Shown: positions 36,811 to 36,819 of the stretch, piece by piece
How positions within the stretch are numbered: position 1 is the first letter of the stretch
Layout: each line of letters begins with the position of its first letter
DNA from: Bradyrhizobium sp. AT1
GTDB taxonomy: Bacteria > Pseudomonadota > Alphaproteobacteria > Rhizobiales > Xanthobacteraceae
DNA: 36,819 bases
Assembly (NCBI RefSeq): GCF_001590795.1
Contig: NZ_JXDL01000001.1
Span: 924,750-961,568 of the forward strand
Direction of reading: 5' to 3'
The notes under the pieces: generated by a model
Told to the model about the DNA's origin: nothing
Databases searched by the model: none
What the model saw: the letters and a program-made list of their open reading frames with translations, nothing else
Made by a program: the position numbers and the translations under genes

Positions 36811-36819
36811 GATGGCTGG

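Larger units (their letters stand above)
36092..36819. other. right-edge 728-bp stretch without a convincing gene
   Basis: Next to ilvD lies its presumed leader and promoter region (about 36092-36240), including a minus-strand TAAAAT that could be a -10 box near 36215. A hairpin CGGCGGT/ACCGCCG is at 36245-36265. From about 36440 to the edge the sequence consists of palindromic elements described separately. A plus-strand frame from ATG 36298 stays open to the window end (174 codons), but it has no ribosome binding site, and its second half simply translates the repeat, so I do not call it a gene. Confidence 0.5.

Overview
The window is high-GC chromosomal DNA from an alphaproteobacterium of the order Hyphomicrobiales, most probably Bradyrhizobium. 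The assignment rests on protein flavour, gene order (dgt-argS-SPOR-nagZ-scpA-scpB-tatABC-serS-surE-pcm-nlpD; yajC-secD-secF) and several palindromic intergenic elements that I recall as common in Bradyrhizobium. It reads as core chromosome with about 32 genes. I saw no tRNA, rRNA, transposase, phage gene or CRISPR array.

Layout. 0.3-3.4 kb: a DUF2189 membrane protein, an MltB-type lytic transglycosylase, a small exported two-cysteine protein on the minus strand, an AT-richer gene-poor gap, and a 50-residue DUF1127 protein. 3.5-7.9 kb (plus): trmFO (tRNA m5U54), a kinase-like protein fused to an acyl-CoA-synthetase-type C-terminal domain, a CAP-domain secreted protein and a class V aminotransferase. 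7.9-13.6 kb (minus): an ACT-domain threonine ammonia-lyase, then the yajC-secD-secF operon followed by homologues of the mitochondrial complex I assembly factors NDUFAF3 and NDUFAF6. A DUF815 AAA+ ATPase follows on the plus strand.

14.8-29.8 kb is a long minus-strand run for envelope biogenesis, chromosome segregation and translation. In transcription order it is dgt, argS, an FtsN-like SPOR protein, nagZ, scpA, scpB, tatA, tatB, tatC, serS, an unknown protein, surE, pcm and an NlpD-like LytM lipoprotein. Stop/start overlaps (nagZ/scpA, tatB/tatC) and short gaps suggest coupled translation within sub-operons. The only plus-strand gene inside it is an orphan FATGUY-type single-domain response regulator next to a large palindromic repeat.

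29.9-36.1 kb: erpA (Fe-S carrier), a membrane hybrid histidine kinase, xth (exonuclease III), an ExoR-like Sel1-repeat periplasmic protein, and ilvD, whose 3' end overlaps the exoR-like start by 14 nt. The last 0.7 kb has no convincing gene and consists largely of palindromic, probably dispersed elements, one of which runs to the window edge.

Points most worth a second look: the NDUFAF3/NDUFAF6-like pair behind secDF; the kinase/AMP-binding C-terminal fusion; the NlpD-like protein lacking three of four zinc ligands; the ilvD/exoR-like overlap; a hairpin spanning the SPOR stop to the nagZ start; and at least five different palindromic intergenic elements.
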